A stretch of 64,000 bases of DNA from Ricordea florida (taxonomy: Eukaryota > Cnidaria > Anthozoa > Corallimorpharia > Ricordeidae). Positions 11,084 through 18,924 of this stretch are shown in pieces. Under the pieces are notes generated by a model, which searched no databases, was not told where the DNA came from, and saw only the letters and a program-made list of their open reading frames with translations. Position 1 is the first letter of the stretch; every line of letters starts with the position of its first letter. Both the position numbers and the translations under genes were made by a program. The stretch covers positions 19,273,004 through 19,337,003 of the forward strand of contig OX453283.1 of NCBI GenBank assembly GCA_949710005.1, written 5' to 3'.

Positions 11084-12093
11084 GGTATAACTTGAAGTTC
11101 TTCCCTTACAAAACCGCGCCTTGGCCCATTCAATAAATAATATAAAACAGGTTGATTAGGTGAAACGATGCCACGCGCAATATCATAAACTTTGATACTC
11201 CAAATAGGATCTGTTGCTCGTCTTTTTTCGCCGTCCTCAAGTTCGCCTGGGGATAATAAATATCTAACTTTAACACCCGGCGGTAATCTAACTTCATCAG
11301 GACCCACTGCGCGTTTGTAATTTTTAGTTTCAATATTAACCTCTTTCAGTTTTATAGCCTTATCAGGCTCTTTACCGGTTATTCTCGTTTTTGTATTATT
11401 CAAAGTTTTTAGAATAGCTGGTAATCTTTTCACCCATACCCTTGATCGCCCATCACTAATCATTTCTTGCGCATATTGATGACTAAATAATTTTTCTCCT
11501 AATATTCTATTTGCGTTTTCCACAAATGCTTGGGCTCTATGATTACCAGCTTCACTTCTTTGAATTCTCACATTATGGTAATTCATGAGTTTACTAACTT
11601 CTCCCATAAATTCTTTCCCAGGATCAACCATTAATGTTTTTGGGTATTTCAATCTTCTAGAATATATTTTCTTAAAAGCTTCTGATATCTCTCGACTTTC
11701 TTTTGAGGTTAATGCTTCGGCATCTTTATATCTCGAGGCGATATCAACCACAACTAACGCATATTTATATGTTTTTCTTCCAACTCTATCATGCGGTAAA
11801 AATAATAAATCTGCTTGGTGAATATGATTGGGTTTATCCACAGTCCAGTGCGGCCTAGGTATATATTTAGGAGCAGGTAGATAGATTTGCCATATTGCTT
11901 GTTTTTGTAACCATTGTTTTGCTGCATCTTCGCTTATCTTCACTTCGCGGGAGGGCTTCGCCTGATTGGCTTTCTCAGCTAATTTAGGAATTGCGGAATA
12001 TCCTTTCCAATATCCCTCAGTTGAATAATATATCCGCTCAAGGAGCGGGGCCGGCGAAGCCGATATTTTTGAGAGTATATTTTCGTTGTTCAT
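11041..12093 (-). CDS. int: Retroviral-type DDE integrase
   Basis: A 350-residue integrase, expected to insert the linear genome into host DNA and create the short target duplication. The catalytic triad is visible as Asp95 (HQADLL), Asp157 (MVDPGKEF) and Glu192 (AFVENANR). Spacing between the second Asp and the Glu is 34 residues, as in retroviral, Ginger and Polinton integrases. A helical N-terminal region precedes the core, and the C-terminal part (about 265-340) looks like an SH3-like DNA-binding tail. The start codon is only 30 bp from the divergent gene at 12124, so both must share a tiny promoter region. No classical HHCC finger is obvious. Confidence 0.93.
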   Translation of the reverse strand: MNNENILSKISASPAPLLERIYYSTEGYWKGYSAIPKLAEKANQAKPSREVKISEDAAKQWLQKQAIWQIYLPAPKYIPRPHWTVDKPNHIHQADLLFLPHDRVGRKTYKYALVVVDIASRYKDAEALTSKESREISEAFKKIYSRRLKYPKTLMVDPGKEFMGEVSKLMNYHNVRIQRSEAGNHRAQAFVENANRILGEKLFSHQYAQEMISDGRSRVWVKRLPAILKTLNNTKTRITGKEPDKAIKLKEVNIETKNYKRAVGPDEVRLPPGVKVRYLLSPGELEDGEKRRATDPIWSIKVYDIARGIVSPNQPVLYYLLNGPRRGFVREELQVIPYDTKLPPDSVLQR

Positions 12094-12106
12094 TTAAAAA
12101 TAAACA

Positions 12107-12120
12107 AGTATCTTATAAAT
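12107..12120 (+). promoter_or_regulatory. Shared leader motif AGTATCTTATAAAT, copy 1
   Basis: This 14-mer ends 3 bp before the start codon of the small gene at 12124 and is identical to 12327-12340, which precedes the capsid gene. It lies between divergent starts, so it may be a TATA-like promoter or initiator. Confidence 0.5.
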
Positions 12121-12123
12121 CAA

Positions 12124-12315
12124 ATGGTTGAGGAGGAAGAAAAAATAAAATTTACCGAATACCAAATCAACATTATGAAAAAAATTATTAGAAAAAAAAT
12201 TCTATATATGGAAGACGGCGATCAAATTTTTAATATTTTAATTTTAATTCCAGAGGCGAGAGAAGGTTTATTAAAACATATTTCCAAGTTAGAAAATAGA
12301 GCAACACAGGTTTAA
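12124..12315 (+). CDS. Small conserved-position protein, function unknown
   Basis: A 63-residue acidic-to-basic helical protein with no motif I recognise. I call it because it sits in the tight cluster right after the integrase promoter, starts 3 bp after the leader motif AGTATCTTATAAAT, and ends 29 bp before the capsid gene that shares the same leader. It has no signal peptide or membrane segment. It could be a small virion or regulatory protein. Confidence 0.6.
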   Translation: MVEEEEKIKFTEYQINIMKKIIRKKILYMEDGDQIFNILILIPEAREGLLKHISKLENRATQV

Positions 12316-12326
12316 AGGTTAATCAA

Positions 12327-12340
12327 AGTATCTTATAAAT
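12327..12340 (+). promoter_or_regulatory. Shared leader motif AGTATCTTATAAAT, copy 2
   Basis: Identical to 12107-12120 and ends 4 bp before the ATG of the capsid-like gene. Confidence 0.5.
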
Positions 12341-12344
12341 TACA

Positions 12345-13586
12345 ATGACGTCTGAAAAAATTAATCCAAACAGAATTCCAAAAGAACCCTTTGGTTTGAA
12401 AGCAGAATCAACCTTGAATAGAATTACTCTAAATCCATCCACAGCCAGCCCCGGAGAAACATTATACATAAATATTCCAAAACTCGCCGAGAATTTAGTG
12501 ATTGTGCCCGGAAGTGTATCTCTTCTATTTGATTTAGATGTGGAGGGTCATGCGAATAACACAGTTGTGAATAATGTGGGTCGTAATCTTGTAACCAGAC
12601 TGAAAGTTCTTTTTGGAGGAGAAACATTGCAAGATACTCAAGGATATGATTTATTTCAAACATATCATGATTTATTCTTAACTGAAGAAGAGCGCGAAGA
12701 CAGATTAAAACAAGGTATTTCTTCGTTAAATATTAGAAAACTTAGAACAAAAGCTGGAGATGCAAAAACACAAGATGCAAAAGAAGTTGCTCTCGCTAAT
12801 GTTCATGGTTCAAAGTACAGAATACCAATAAATCATCCTATTCTAAACGATCATGGTGTTTTTTATCCGAAAGCGTTGGAAAATCATCTTATATTTGAGA
12901 TTACTCTCGCCCCGATCGCTAATATTCTTATTTATTCTGATACAACTAAAGCGCCATCTTATTCAATCAAAAACTTAGAGTTAGAATATTCCTCAATTTC
13001 AAGCGAATACTTAGCCCGTGAGGCTCAAGCGGCTTATCAAGTTGGTAAAGGATTCTTTTATGAAAATATTACCTTGCACAAAACTTTTACATTTTCCATT
13101 GGCGGAGATGGCGTTATTAATCAGCATATTAATTTACCGAGAAGATCAATGACAGGAATATTGTTTTTGTTTTTATCACCTCAAGCCGCAGGAGCAAGGG
13201 ATTCTGAAAATTTTTATAATCCTGGTATATCTTCCGTTGAAATTGATGTTGATGGCGTTCCAAATAGAATATACTCTAGAGGAATGATTCCGTCCGATCT
13301 TTGGGAATCCGTGAAAAAAAGATTCCAACCAACGGGAGGAACTCATAGGGCATTGAAAGAAAAAGAATTTTACGCGGATAAGTTTGCTCTTTGGGTTGAT
13401 ACTAGAACTCATCCAGATAATGGTATTCATGGCGGCGGACTTGCTCTAAATAATACTCACGATGGTGTGAAAATAGAAATTAAAAGGAAACAAGGCGGAA
13501 CTGGAACCATAACTTGTCATATGTTTGTTGTAGCAGATGCAATGCTGGAGATTATGAATTCAAGTTTGAGATCAATTAAGTACTGA
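12345..13586 (+). CDS. mcp: Probable major capsid protein (double jelly-roll, hexon-like)
   Basis: A 413-residue, beta-rich protein without membrane segments, immediately upstream of the packaging ATPase. That is where Polintons and adintoviruses place their major capsid gene. An early Pro/Gly-rich strand pattern, the central block around VLFGGETLQDTQGYD and a C-terminal block with DTRTHPDNGIHGG and a final strand ending in SIKY resemble cnidarian Polinton capsid proteins as I remember them. The length suits a compact double jelly-roll fold. Assignment rests on context and resemblance, not on a catalytic motif; a structure prediction would settle it. Confidence 0.75.
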   Translation: MTSEKINPNRIPKEPFGLKAESTLNRITLNPSTASPGETLYINIPKLAENLVIVPGSVSLLFDLDVEGHANNTVVNNVGRNLVTRLKVLFGGETLQDTQGYDLFQTYHDLFLTEEEREDRLKQGISSLNIRKLRTKAGDAKTQDAKEVALANVHGSKYRIPINHPILNDHGVFYPKALENHLIFEITLAPIANILIYSDTTKAPSYSIKNLELEYSSISSEYLAREAQAAYQVGKGFFYENITLHKTFTFSIGGDGVINQHINLPRRSMTGILFLFLSPQAAGARDSENFYNPGISSVEIDVDGVPNRIYSRGMIPSDLWESVKKRFQPTGGTHRALKEKEFYADKFALWVDTRTHPDNGIHGGGLALNNTHDGVKIEIKRKQGGTGTITCHMFVVADAMLEIMNSSLRSIKY

Positions 13587-13589
13587 GAA

Positions 13590-13596
13590 TCTAAAA
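13590..13596 (+). promoter_or_regulatory. TCTAAAA motif before the packaging ATPase
   Basis: TCTAAAAAC starts 17 bp before ATG 13607, inside a 20-bp intergenic gap. It belongs to the recurring TCTAAA set discussed under findings. Confidence 0.45.
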
Positions 13597-13606
13597 ACAT
13601 AATGTT

Positions 13607-14248
13607 ATGATACAAAAAATCATGGAAGATTTACGAGATAAAATACCATTCCATTGTATTATAACAGGACCTACAAATTGCGGAAAAACAAAGTACTTAA
13701 TTGAACAGCTCCGAGGTTCATTCCGGAAAGTTTTTGAATATATTGTGTTAATTTGCCCGACCTATTCTAAAAATAAAACATATCATAATTTTGCTAATAA
13801 GGACGAGCGTTTTTATGTATTATCTCCGGATGCTAGCAACATTGATGAGATTAATGAGTTACTAACTGTTTGTCAAACATTATTCTCCGGCACAAATACA
13901 CTAATAATTCTGGATGATTGCGCAGTATCTAACGATCTGAAGAAAAGATCTAATAAGTTTATAGATTTGGCATTTTCCGGAAGGCACCATGGATTATCAG
14001 TTTGGGTTCTAACCCAGCAATTAACATCTATTGCAAAACCATTCCGAGAAAATGTAGCCTGCGTTGTTACTTTTCATAATCCTTCCCAGAAAGGGATGAA
14101 AATGTTTTTCGAAGATTATGGCGGTGATTTGGATTATGAATTAGGAAAAAAGTTTGTACAACTCCTGAAAACTGAAAAATATTCTAGGTTATGTTTATCT
14201 TTGCGATACCCATTTAATTGCTATTTAGAGATTCCGGAAGTGATTTAA
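13607..14248 (+). CDS. A32/FtsK-type genome-packaging ATPase
   Basis: A 213-residue ATPase that should pump the viral genome into the capsid. The Walker A motif GPTNCGKT is at residues 21-28 and Walker B LIILDD ends at Asp103-Asp104. A conserved Gln-rich strand (VLTQQL) follows, as in HerA/FtsK-like packaging enzymes of Polintons, virophages and large DNA viruses. It lies 20 bp downstream of the capsid gene, the usual Polinton order, and its 3' end abuts the next gene. Confidence 0.93.
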   Translation: MIQKIMEDLRDKIPFHCIITGPTNCGKTKYLIEQLRGSFRKVFEYIVLICPTYSKNKTYHNFANKDERFYVLSPDASNIDEINELLTVCQTLFSGTNTLIILDDCAVSNDLKKRSNKFIDLAFSGRHHGLSVWVLTQQLTSIAKPFRENVACVVTFHNPSQKGMKMFFEDYGGDLDYELGKKFVQLLKTEKYSRLCLSLRYPFNCYLEIPEVI

Positions 14249-14253
14249 CAAAT

Positions 14254-14802
14254 ATGACAAACGTTGAAGATTATATTAAAGAAAATACCGACCAACCTAA
14301 TGGAGAAACGGTAAAGGATGATAATGAACTTGAAATAAAACAAGAATCACTTGCTATTCTCGCGGCCTTAGGAACAACAAAGGAATATTTGGGGATTGAA
14401 ATGAGTCTGGGTGATATAAAGAAATTATCTGCAAAAGATGTTGAAAAATATTTTAATCGTTATCAAGCGGTAATGGGTAAGAAAATTAATGGCGGATTAG
14501 TAGATTCATCCCTGCAATTAGTTTCTAAACTTATTTCATATTTAGTTCCAGTTGATGATATAGAATCTCTTTGTAAAGATCTGAAGAATGATGATTTGGT
14601 AAATCGTGAATTAACAAACATTGTTGGGTTATTAGCATTGAAAGCAGGAAGATTGGCGGCACTTGCTAGCGGTCTATTTCAAGTAGCTAAACACGTTAAA
14701 TTCAACAAAAATCAGCAATTTTCAAGAGAAGAACCAGCAAAATCTAACACAACTGATCAGGAAACTAAGCAATCTGCTGAGGGTGTTGATACAGTATATT
14801 AA
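14254..14802 (+). CDS. Polinton-associated protein of unknown function
   Basis: A 182-residue protein. The frame extends upstream to 14218, but that ATG lies inside the ATPase gene; I prefer ATG 14254, 6 bp after the ATPase stop. Residues about 50-140 are a mostly helical block (KKLSAKDVEKYFNRY, then a Leu/Ala-rich region GLLALKAGRLAALASGLFQ that may associate with membranes or pack in the capsid). The C-terminal 30 residues are polar and disordered. Similar proteins recur beside the ATPase in cnidarian Polintons, to my recollection; no biochemical role is known to me. Confidence 0.75.
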   Translation: MTNVEDYIKENTDQPNGETVKDDNELEIKQESLAILAALGTTKEYLGIEMSLGDIKKLSAKDVEKYFNRYQAVMGKKINGGLVDSSLQLVSKLISYLVPVDDIESLCKDLKNDDLVNRELTNIVGLLALKAGRLAALASGLFQVAKHVKFNKNQQFSREEPAKSNTTDQETKQSAEGVDTVY

Positions 14803-14807
14803 ACAGA

Positions 14808-14837
14808 TCTAAAAACTTATTTATAGAATCTAAATAA
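14808..14837 (+). promoter_or_regulatory. Twin TCTAAA motifs and small hairpin before 14840
   Basis: TCTAAAAAC begins at 14808 and TCTAAATAAC at 14829, 11 bp before ATG 14840. TTATTTA (14817-14823) and TAAATAA (14831-14837) form a 7-bp inverted repeat around a 7-nt loop. Confidence 0.45.
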
Positions 14838-14839
14838 CA

Positions 14840-15271
14840 ATGTCTGAACAAACTGAACAAAGTGCAGGAGGAGATGTGGAGCAAATTACGGCTGAACCCA
14901 AACCAGATACCAAAAAGAGGGAGAAAGATCCTAAAAAAGTCGCAGCTGGTAAGAAATTAGCTGAATATAATAAAAAAGCAAAAGAAGCATTAGCTAGGGA
15001 GATGAAACGAGAAGAGACCCTGCAGGTTACAAAGCAAAATGATGAATCAAATTACCGAGAAGCTAAATCGTGGCTTCCGGAGTTATCTTTTACTACTGTT
15101 TTATCTGTTGTTGGGCTCGGATTTACAGCATTTGATCTTTTTATGAGATATCAGGAAAAAGCTAGGGTTGAATATTCCAGTAGGATAGCTGATTTATCTC
15201 AAGTTCCGCAAATACCCCAACCAAAAAAGATACCATTTTCTGTAACCCCAAAATCTTTAGGAATGGAATAA
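14840..15271 (+). CDS. Lysine-rich single-pass membrane protein, virion candidate
   Basis: A 143-residue protein. Residues 22-60 are very rich in Lys, Glu and Ala, with the block DPKKVAAGKKLAEYNKKAKE, which I recall as a recurring signature in small Polinton and adintovirus proteins. A hydrophobic helix spans about 83-102, and a Pro-rich tail ends in QPKKIPFSV. The layout (basic disordered arm, one membrane helix) fits a minor virion or DNA-binding membrane protein, but the function is inferred only. Confidence 0.75.
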   Translation: MSEQTEQSAGGDVEQITAEPKPDTKKREKDPKKVAAGKKLAEYNKKAKEALAREMKREETLQVTKQNDESNYREAKSWLPELSFTTVLSVVGLGFTAFDLFMRYQEKARVEYSSRIADLSQVPQIPQPKKIPFSVTPKSLGME

Positions 15272-15280
15272 TTATAAATT

Positions 15281-15333
15281 ATTTTTTACTACATAAAGTT
15301 ATTTAAAAGTTTCTTACTGATGTAGTAAAAAAT
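15281..15333. terminator. 14-bp perfect inverted repeat between tandem genes
   Basis: ATTTTTTACTACAT (15281-15294) and its exact reverse complement (15320-15333) flank 25 nt. The second arm ends one base before ATG 15335. It could end the upstream mRNA or shape the downstream leader. Confidence 0.5.
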
Positions 15334-15334
15334 C

Positions 15335-15553
15335 ATGTCAACCGAAAACAAACTTGTGAAAACTGTAACTGATTCAGCGGTACTTATCGGATTAGGGGCT
15401 GGAGTTGGGTATGTAGCAAAAAAGGTAATGAAAGAATCATTTTTGAGCGATCCGTCCTCAAGTATTACAAATTACGCAAAATGGGTTGCTGTATTATCCG
15501 GAAGCATGTATCTAAAAACATATTTAGAGGAACAAAAGATTTTACCAAAATAA
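15335..15553 (+). CDS. Small two-helix membrane protein
   Basis: A 72-residue protein with hydrophobic helices at about 12-29 (glycine-rich) and 46-63, and a polar tail ending EEQKILPK. Short proteins with this end occur in many cnidarian Polintons, to my recollection. It is separated by 4 bp from the next gene, so the two are probably co-transcribed. It may be a virion membrane or pore-like protein; no function is demonstrated. Confidence 0.7.
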   Translation: MSTENKLVKTVTDSAVLIGLGAGVGYVAKKVMKESFLSDPSSSITNYAKWVAVLSGSMYLKTYLEEQKILPK

Positions 15554-15557
15554 AATT

Positions 15558-15950
15558 ATGGCAACATTAGCAATGATGGCGATAGGAGCAGTATTGAATG
15601 CGACGGCATTTACCGGAGGAAATATTCTTGCAAAATATATATCCGGACGCAGCGTTGATACGGAAAAAATAAGACACGATAAAGCAATGGAAAAATATCA
15701 AAGAGATTACGCAGAATATCAGGAAAAAAGACAAAAAATGCTTGATTGGAAAATGAAGAAAAAAGATGAAAAATACCAAGCGTCAAAAAATATTTCGACT
15801 ACAAATCAGGCTTTTGAATTGTATGGCCAAATGACTGAACCAAAATTCTCTGATTATTACAAACCAAGCGATGGACAAAAGACTGGGGAAATGGTATATG
15901 TCGGAGCCGGAATGTTGGGTTTGGGGTATGCGGTAAGTAAAATATTATAA
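15558..15950 (+). CDS. Polinton-associated membrane and coiled-coil protein
   Basis: A 130-residue protein. The N-terminal 20 residues are hydrophobic (membrane segment or signal anchor). A charged helical stretch (about 38-78, Lys/Glu/Tyr/Gln-rich) is predicted as coiled coil, a conserved-looking block follows with NQAFELYGQM, and the last 20 residues are Gly-rich and hydrophobic. The pattern AFTGGN near the start and the charged helix after RHDKAMEKYQ match a protein family I remember as abundant in cnidarian Polintons. The role is unknown, with virion structure likely. Confidence 0.75.
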   Translation: MATLAMMAIGAVLNATAFTGGNILAKYISGRSVDTEKIRHDKAMEKYQRDYAEYQEKRQKMLDWKMKKKDEKYQASKNISTTNQAFELYGQMTEPKFSDYYKPSDGQKTGEMVYVGAGMLGLGYAVSKIL

Positions 15951-15963
15951 AAATTATTATTTT

Positions 15964-15993
15964 GTTATGTAACCAGTAATTGGGTTATATAAC
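15964..15993. terminator. Bidirectional 3'-end hairpin A1
   Basis: GTTATGTAACC (15964-15974) pairs with GGTTATATAAC (15983-15993) around an 8-nt loop, 10 of 11 pairs. It lies in the 67-bp gap between the convergent stops at 15950 (+) and 16018 (-). The arms are identical to those at 21715-21744. Confidence 0.7.
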
Positions 15994-16017
15994 ACAAGTA
16001 TATTTATTATTTTTGGT

Positions 16018-16815
16018 TTACATGAGACTTCCATCATCTGAATCTTCATCTTCAGATTTTTCCATTTCTTCTGCCGCAGATTTACTATCAGAACATCTAA
16101 CTTTAGTTAATCTTTTCATTTCTCTGTTTGGCTCTATAACTGCTTCATAAAGTTTTACTTGAAGTGCAATACAAGAACCAATAAATATTGATTCGATTTT
16201 TATTACACCTTCCTCAACTCGACAACCTTTATTTAATAATTTTAATGGATCAATTTCCTTATCATTTTTGGAGTTATAAAACTTAGTTAGAATTTGGTCT
16301 TGTCTTTTATCCCAAATTAATTTTGCATACAAGGTTGGGCCTCTATCTGGTACTCTAACCATCGAAGATTTTTCCAACTTCCAATATAGAGGATTTAAAC
16401 CTCCTTTTTGTTTTTCAAGCTCATTTCTTTCCAACTCAAATTTCCCAATTTTGTGCCTATTAATAAGCAAATGATCAATGCAATTGTCGACAATTTCATT
16501 GAATAAATCAATCCATTTTTCTTCTTCGGGAGTTGGGGTGCTTCCGCTCCATAAACATAATGGGAATACATATCCTGTAATTGCGCCCGTTTCTTGACTT
16601 GTATTTGTGGAAACACCAAAAGAATATAAATTTTTGGTTGAAATTACAAGTTCTCCTTCTGTTCCATCATCATTTTTTGTAAAGATTTTAATTCTTTTGA
16701 ATTCAACCTTGGGTTTACTTCCTGGAATTTGTCCAATAATTGGTTTAGAAAAGATCATACTTTCTTTTGGGTTGTAATTATCAACATTTATTAGTTGTGT
16801 GGTTTCATTCATCAT
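16018..16815 (-). CDS. Candidate ssDNA-binding protein of giant-virus type
   Basis: A 265-residue soluble protein. The central part resembles, from memory, a nucleocytoplasmic large DNA virus family (DUF2738/DUF5871-like) linked to ssDNA binding: a motif GPTLYAKLIW near residue 160, then IDPLKLLNKGC and a final strand set around IESIFIGSCIALQVKLYEA. The last 17 residues are highly acidic (about EEMEKSEDEDSDDG), as in many single-strand binding proteins whose acidic tails recruit replication partners. A role beside the element's polymerase is therefore plausible. The family call is tentative; the acidic tail is seen directly. Confidence 0.5.
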   Translation of the reverse strand: MMNETTQLINVDNYNPKESMIFSKPIIGQIPGSKPKVEFKRIKIFTKNDDGTEGELVISTKNLYSFGVSTNTSQETGAITGYVFPLCLWSGSTPTPEEEKWIDLFNEIVDNCIDHLLINRHKIGKFELERNELEKQKGGLNPLYWKLEKSSMVRVPDRGPTLYAKLIWDKRQDQILTKFYNSKNDKEIDPLKLLNKGCRVEEGVIKIESIFIGSCIALQVKLYEAVIEPNREMKRLTKVRCSDSKSAAEEMEKSEDEDSDDGSLM

Positions 16816-16880
16816 TTTAATTTCTGTATTTTATATTTTTTCTTTTAAATAAATTTTTTATTTTATTTGGAACTCTAGGT

Positions 16881-16914
16881 AATCTAAAGATTTCTTACTG
16901 ATGAGTAAAAAATC
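16881..16914 (+). promoter_or_regulatory. AATCTAAAGATT motif plus leader hairpin before 16915
   Basis: AATCTAAAGATT (16881-16892) is followed by GATTTCTTACT (16889-16899) and AGTAAAAAATC (16904-16914), a 10-of-11 hairpin with a 4-nt loop ending exactly at ATG 16915. The stretch TTTCTTACTGATG...AGTAAAAAATCATGTCA is almost repeated at 15310-15340. Confidence 0.5.
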
Positions 16915-18141
16915 ATGTCAGAAGAAATACCAATGGAAGATTTTTCAAGAGATAATGATGATGCAGGCGATAATGATAATTATGATTGGGATGATACAGC
17001 TTTACAAACCACAAACACATCTACAACCCTTGAACAAGATTATCCTGGTTATGATGATTATAACCAATCAAGAGACAGGGCGCAATGGGAAAAACCACCA
17101 GAACGAATGAACCTGGGAGAAAGAGATGAGGATTATTATAGAATGAGAGAAGCTAGGCAAGAACTCAAACGATATTACCCAGATTACGAGCCAAATGAAA
17201 GCCCATTTAATGTTCGATTTGGAGAAAATGGAAGAATAGAAGGACAATTAAGTACTGCTAGTAATAATGTTTGGCATACAATAGTTGACGAAAATGGGGT
17301 TCGTAACACAGAAAATTTACCAAAAACATTTAGAAAAGCTCTAGGTGCTGATTATGAAAGCATGTTGGAAAAATATAATAATACCCAGTTAGAATTGAGG
17401 AAATCTATTGAAGCAAATAATGAATTAGATAATGCATTGCAAGGATTGAAAGCAACAGCAGAAGTATATCCGCTGGAGATTGAAAGATATGTGGAAAGAG
17501 AAAAAGAACTAAGGGAATTCATTGAGAGACAACAGGTACAAAAAGCAGAAAATAAAAGTCTTTTCGATCAAACCGTAAAACAGAATGTGGAATTAAAAAT
17601 ACAAGCGGAAAAACTTTTGGACGAAGTAAAATTATACAAAGAAGAAATAGACAAATATAAGAAGGGTAAATCAAATGAATCAAAATTAAAACAAAGTAAT
17701 GAACGATTAAAATCTGAGGTAGATAAATTAAAAGAACGACTTAGTAATAAAACAATTTCGAGTGAAGAACAATTATCAGATATTGAGGGCCGAAAAGATG
17801 AAATAATTAAAAATTTACCGTTACGGGAGAAACTAAAGTATATCTTCAAAAAGTATGGTTTTACAGTTTTTGCTGTTTTAAGTGCGGTAGGTGTAATCAT
17901 TGGGGTAATAGTTTCTAATCTTTCAAAGGGTTTATCTGCTTTGGGTAGGGGAGTAGGAAATGGGTTGAAAACTATAGGTAAAAAACTGGGAGAAATATTG
18001 CCGGGAATGGTTGGCGCGATAGTTAGCTTTCTATTCAAAACCGCAGGACAGGTTATTGGATTTTTAGGTGAGAATGCTTGGCTTTTGATAATGGCTGTGG
18101 TTCTGTATTTTGTGGAAAGTATAAAAAAGAAGAGAAAGTAA
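16915..18141 (+). CDS. Long coiled-coil protein with C-terminal membrane module
   Basis: A 408-residue protein. The first 45 residues are acidic, rich in Asp, Asn and Tyr. A disordered, then charged region leads to a long coiled coil (about 150-300, heptad-like, Lys/Glu-rich). The last 105 residues form a hydrophobic, Gly-rich module with two or three membrane helices (FAVLSAVGVIIGVIVSNL near 315-333 and two more to about 402) ending in a basic KKKRK tail. This C-terminal module is one of the most recognisable cnidarian Polinton signatures in my memory. A membrane-penetrating or virion-anchored fibre role is an inference. A frame at 16901-17110 is a shadow. Confidence 0.8.
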   Translation: MSEEIPMEDFSRDNDDAGDNDNYDWDDTALQTTNTSTTLEQDYPGYDDYNQSRDRAQWEKPPERMNLGERDEDYYRMREARQELKRYYPDYEPNESPFNVRFGENGRIEGQLSTASNNVWHTIVDENGVRNTENLPKTFRKALGADYESMLEKYNNTQLELRKSIEANNELDNALQGLKATAEVYPLEIERYVEREKELREFIERQQVQKAENKSLFDQTVKQNVELKIQAEKLLDEVKLYKEEIDKYKKGKSNESKLKQSNERLKSEVDKLKERLSNKTISSEEQLSDIEGRKDEIIKNLPLREKLKYIFKKYGFTVFAVLSAVGVIIGVIVSNLSKGLSALGRGVGNGLKTIGKKLGEILPGMVGAIVSFLFKTAGQVIGFLGENAWLLIMAVVLYFVESIKKKRK

Positions 18142-18179
18142 CAAATTTAAAGATAACATACCGTTCAGTAAAATACAAT

Positions 18180-18797
18180 ATGGGTGAATACAATGGAATT
18201 TATCCTCAATTACCTAATAATAATTTCCAAACACAAAGCGGAGATAATTTGATTAATTTCAGATTACAAAAATCAAGCGAGGTATTACAAAATCTCGAGA
18301 AGGAAATTAAACATTACGAAGAAGTGAGGAAAAAATATAATAGAGCAAGAGGAATATGCGCAAAAATTAGTGTTTCTGGCGGATTTATTTCAGTTATTCT
18401 ATCAGCAAGCGGATTAGGAACTTCTCTCACGGGTTTTGGTGCTGTTGTTGGTGTGCCTTTGGGTGTGGTTGGGGGTGTTTTTGGGGGTTTGTCAATTGGA
18501 TTTGGTTTTGCCTCTAAAAGTCTTTCCTCAAAAGTTAGTAAACACGAACAAACCGTTGCAATTGCAAAATCAAAATTAAACACCATTAATGATTTGGTTT
18601 CAAAGGCTTTGAAAGATAATGTTTTATCCGACCAAGAATTTTCTATAATTTTAGCAGAATTGGAAAAGTTTCAAAAACTGAAACAAGAAATACGACAAAA
18701 ATTCAGAAAAGATTCAGAAAAAAACTTCGACATGAGTATGATAAGGAAGAAAGTTCGAGAAGATCTATTAAAAGAATTAACCAATCCCGCTCATTAA
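18180..18797 (+). CDS. Glycine-rich hydrophobic hairpin protein flanked by coiled coils
   Basis: A 205-residue protein. I use ATG 18180 because the longer frame from 18078 overlaps the upstream gene and the sequence after 18180 starts the recognisable family. Residues 25-56 are a charged helix; 58-112 form a Gly-rich hydrophobic hairpin (GVPLGVVGGVFGGLSIG); 115-195 are again helical and charged. Proteins with this layout are very common in cnidarian genomes and, I believe, come from Polintons. It resembles fusion- or pore-type proteins in layout only; the function is unknown. Confidence 0.8.
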   Translation: MGEYNGIYPQLPNNNFQTQSGDNLINFRLQKSSEVLQNLEKEIKHYEEVRKKYNRARGICAKISVSGGFISVILSASGLGTSLTGFGAVVGVPLGVVGGVFGGLSIGFGFASKSLSSKVSKHEQTVAIAKSKLNTINDLVSKALKDNVLSDQEFSIILAELEKFQKLKQEIRQKFRKDSEKNFDMSMIRKKVREDLLKELTNPAH

Positions 18798-18869
18798 AAA
18801 TTTCTTTTGAAAGAACTGATGTGGGGTGTAATTGTTTTGCCGGGGTTAGAAGAGAGGTTAATTGATTTT

Positions 18870-18924
18870 ACATCTTATTCTTAATCTAAAGATCAGATAA
18901 ATTGGAAAACAAAGAATAAGATGT
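18870..18924. promoter_or_regulatory. 13-bp inverted repeat enclosing a TCTAAAGAT motif and a start codon
   Basis: ACATCTTATTCTT (18870-18882) and its perfect reverse complement (18912-18924) flank 29 nt containing AATCTAAAGATC (18883-18894). The second arm covers ATG 18921, so an RNA starting upstream would hide its own start codon, while one starting inside the loop would not. Confidence 0.55.

Noticed and set aside
16901..17110. 69-codon frame beginning before the coiled-coil gene
   Set aside because: An upstream ATG in another frame within the leader hairpin; composition follows the real gene.
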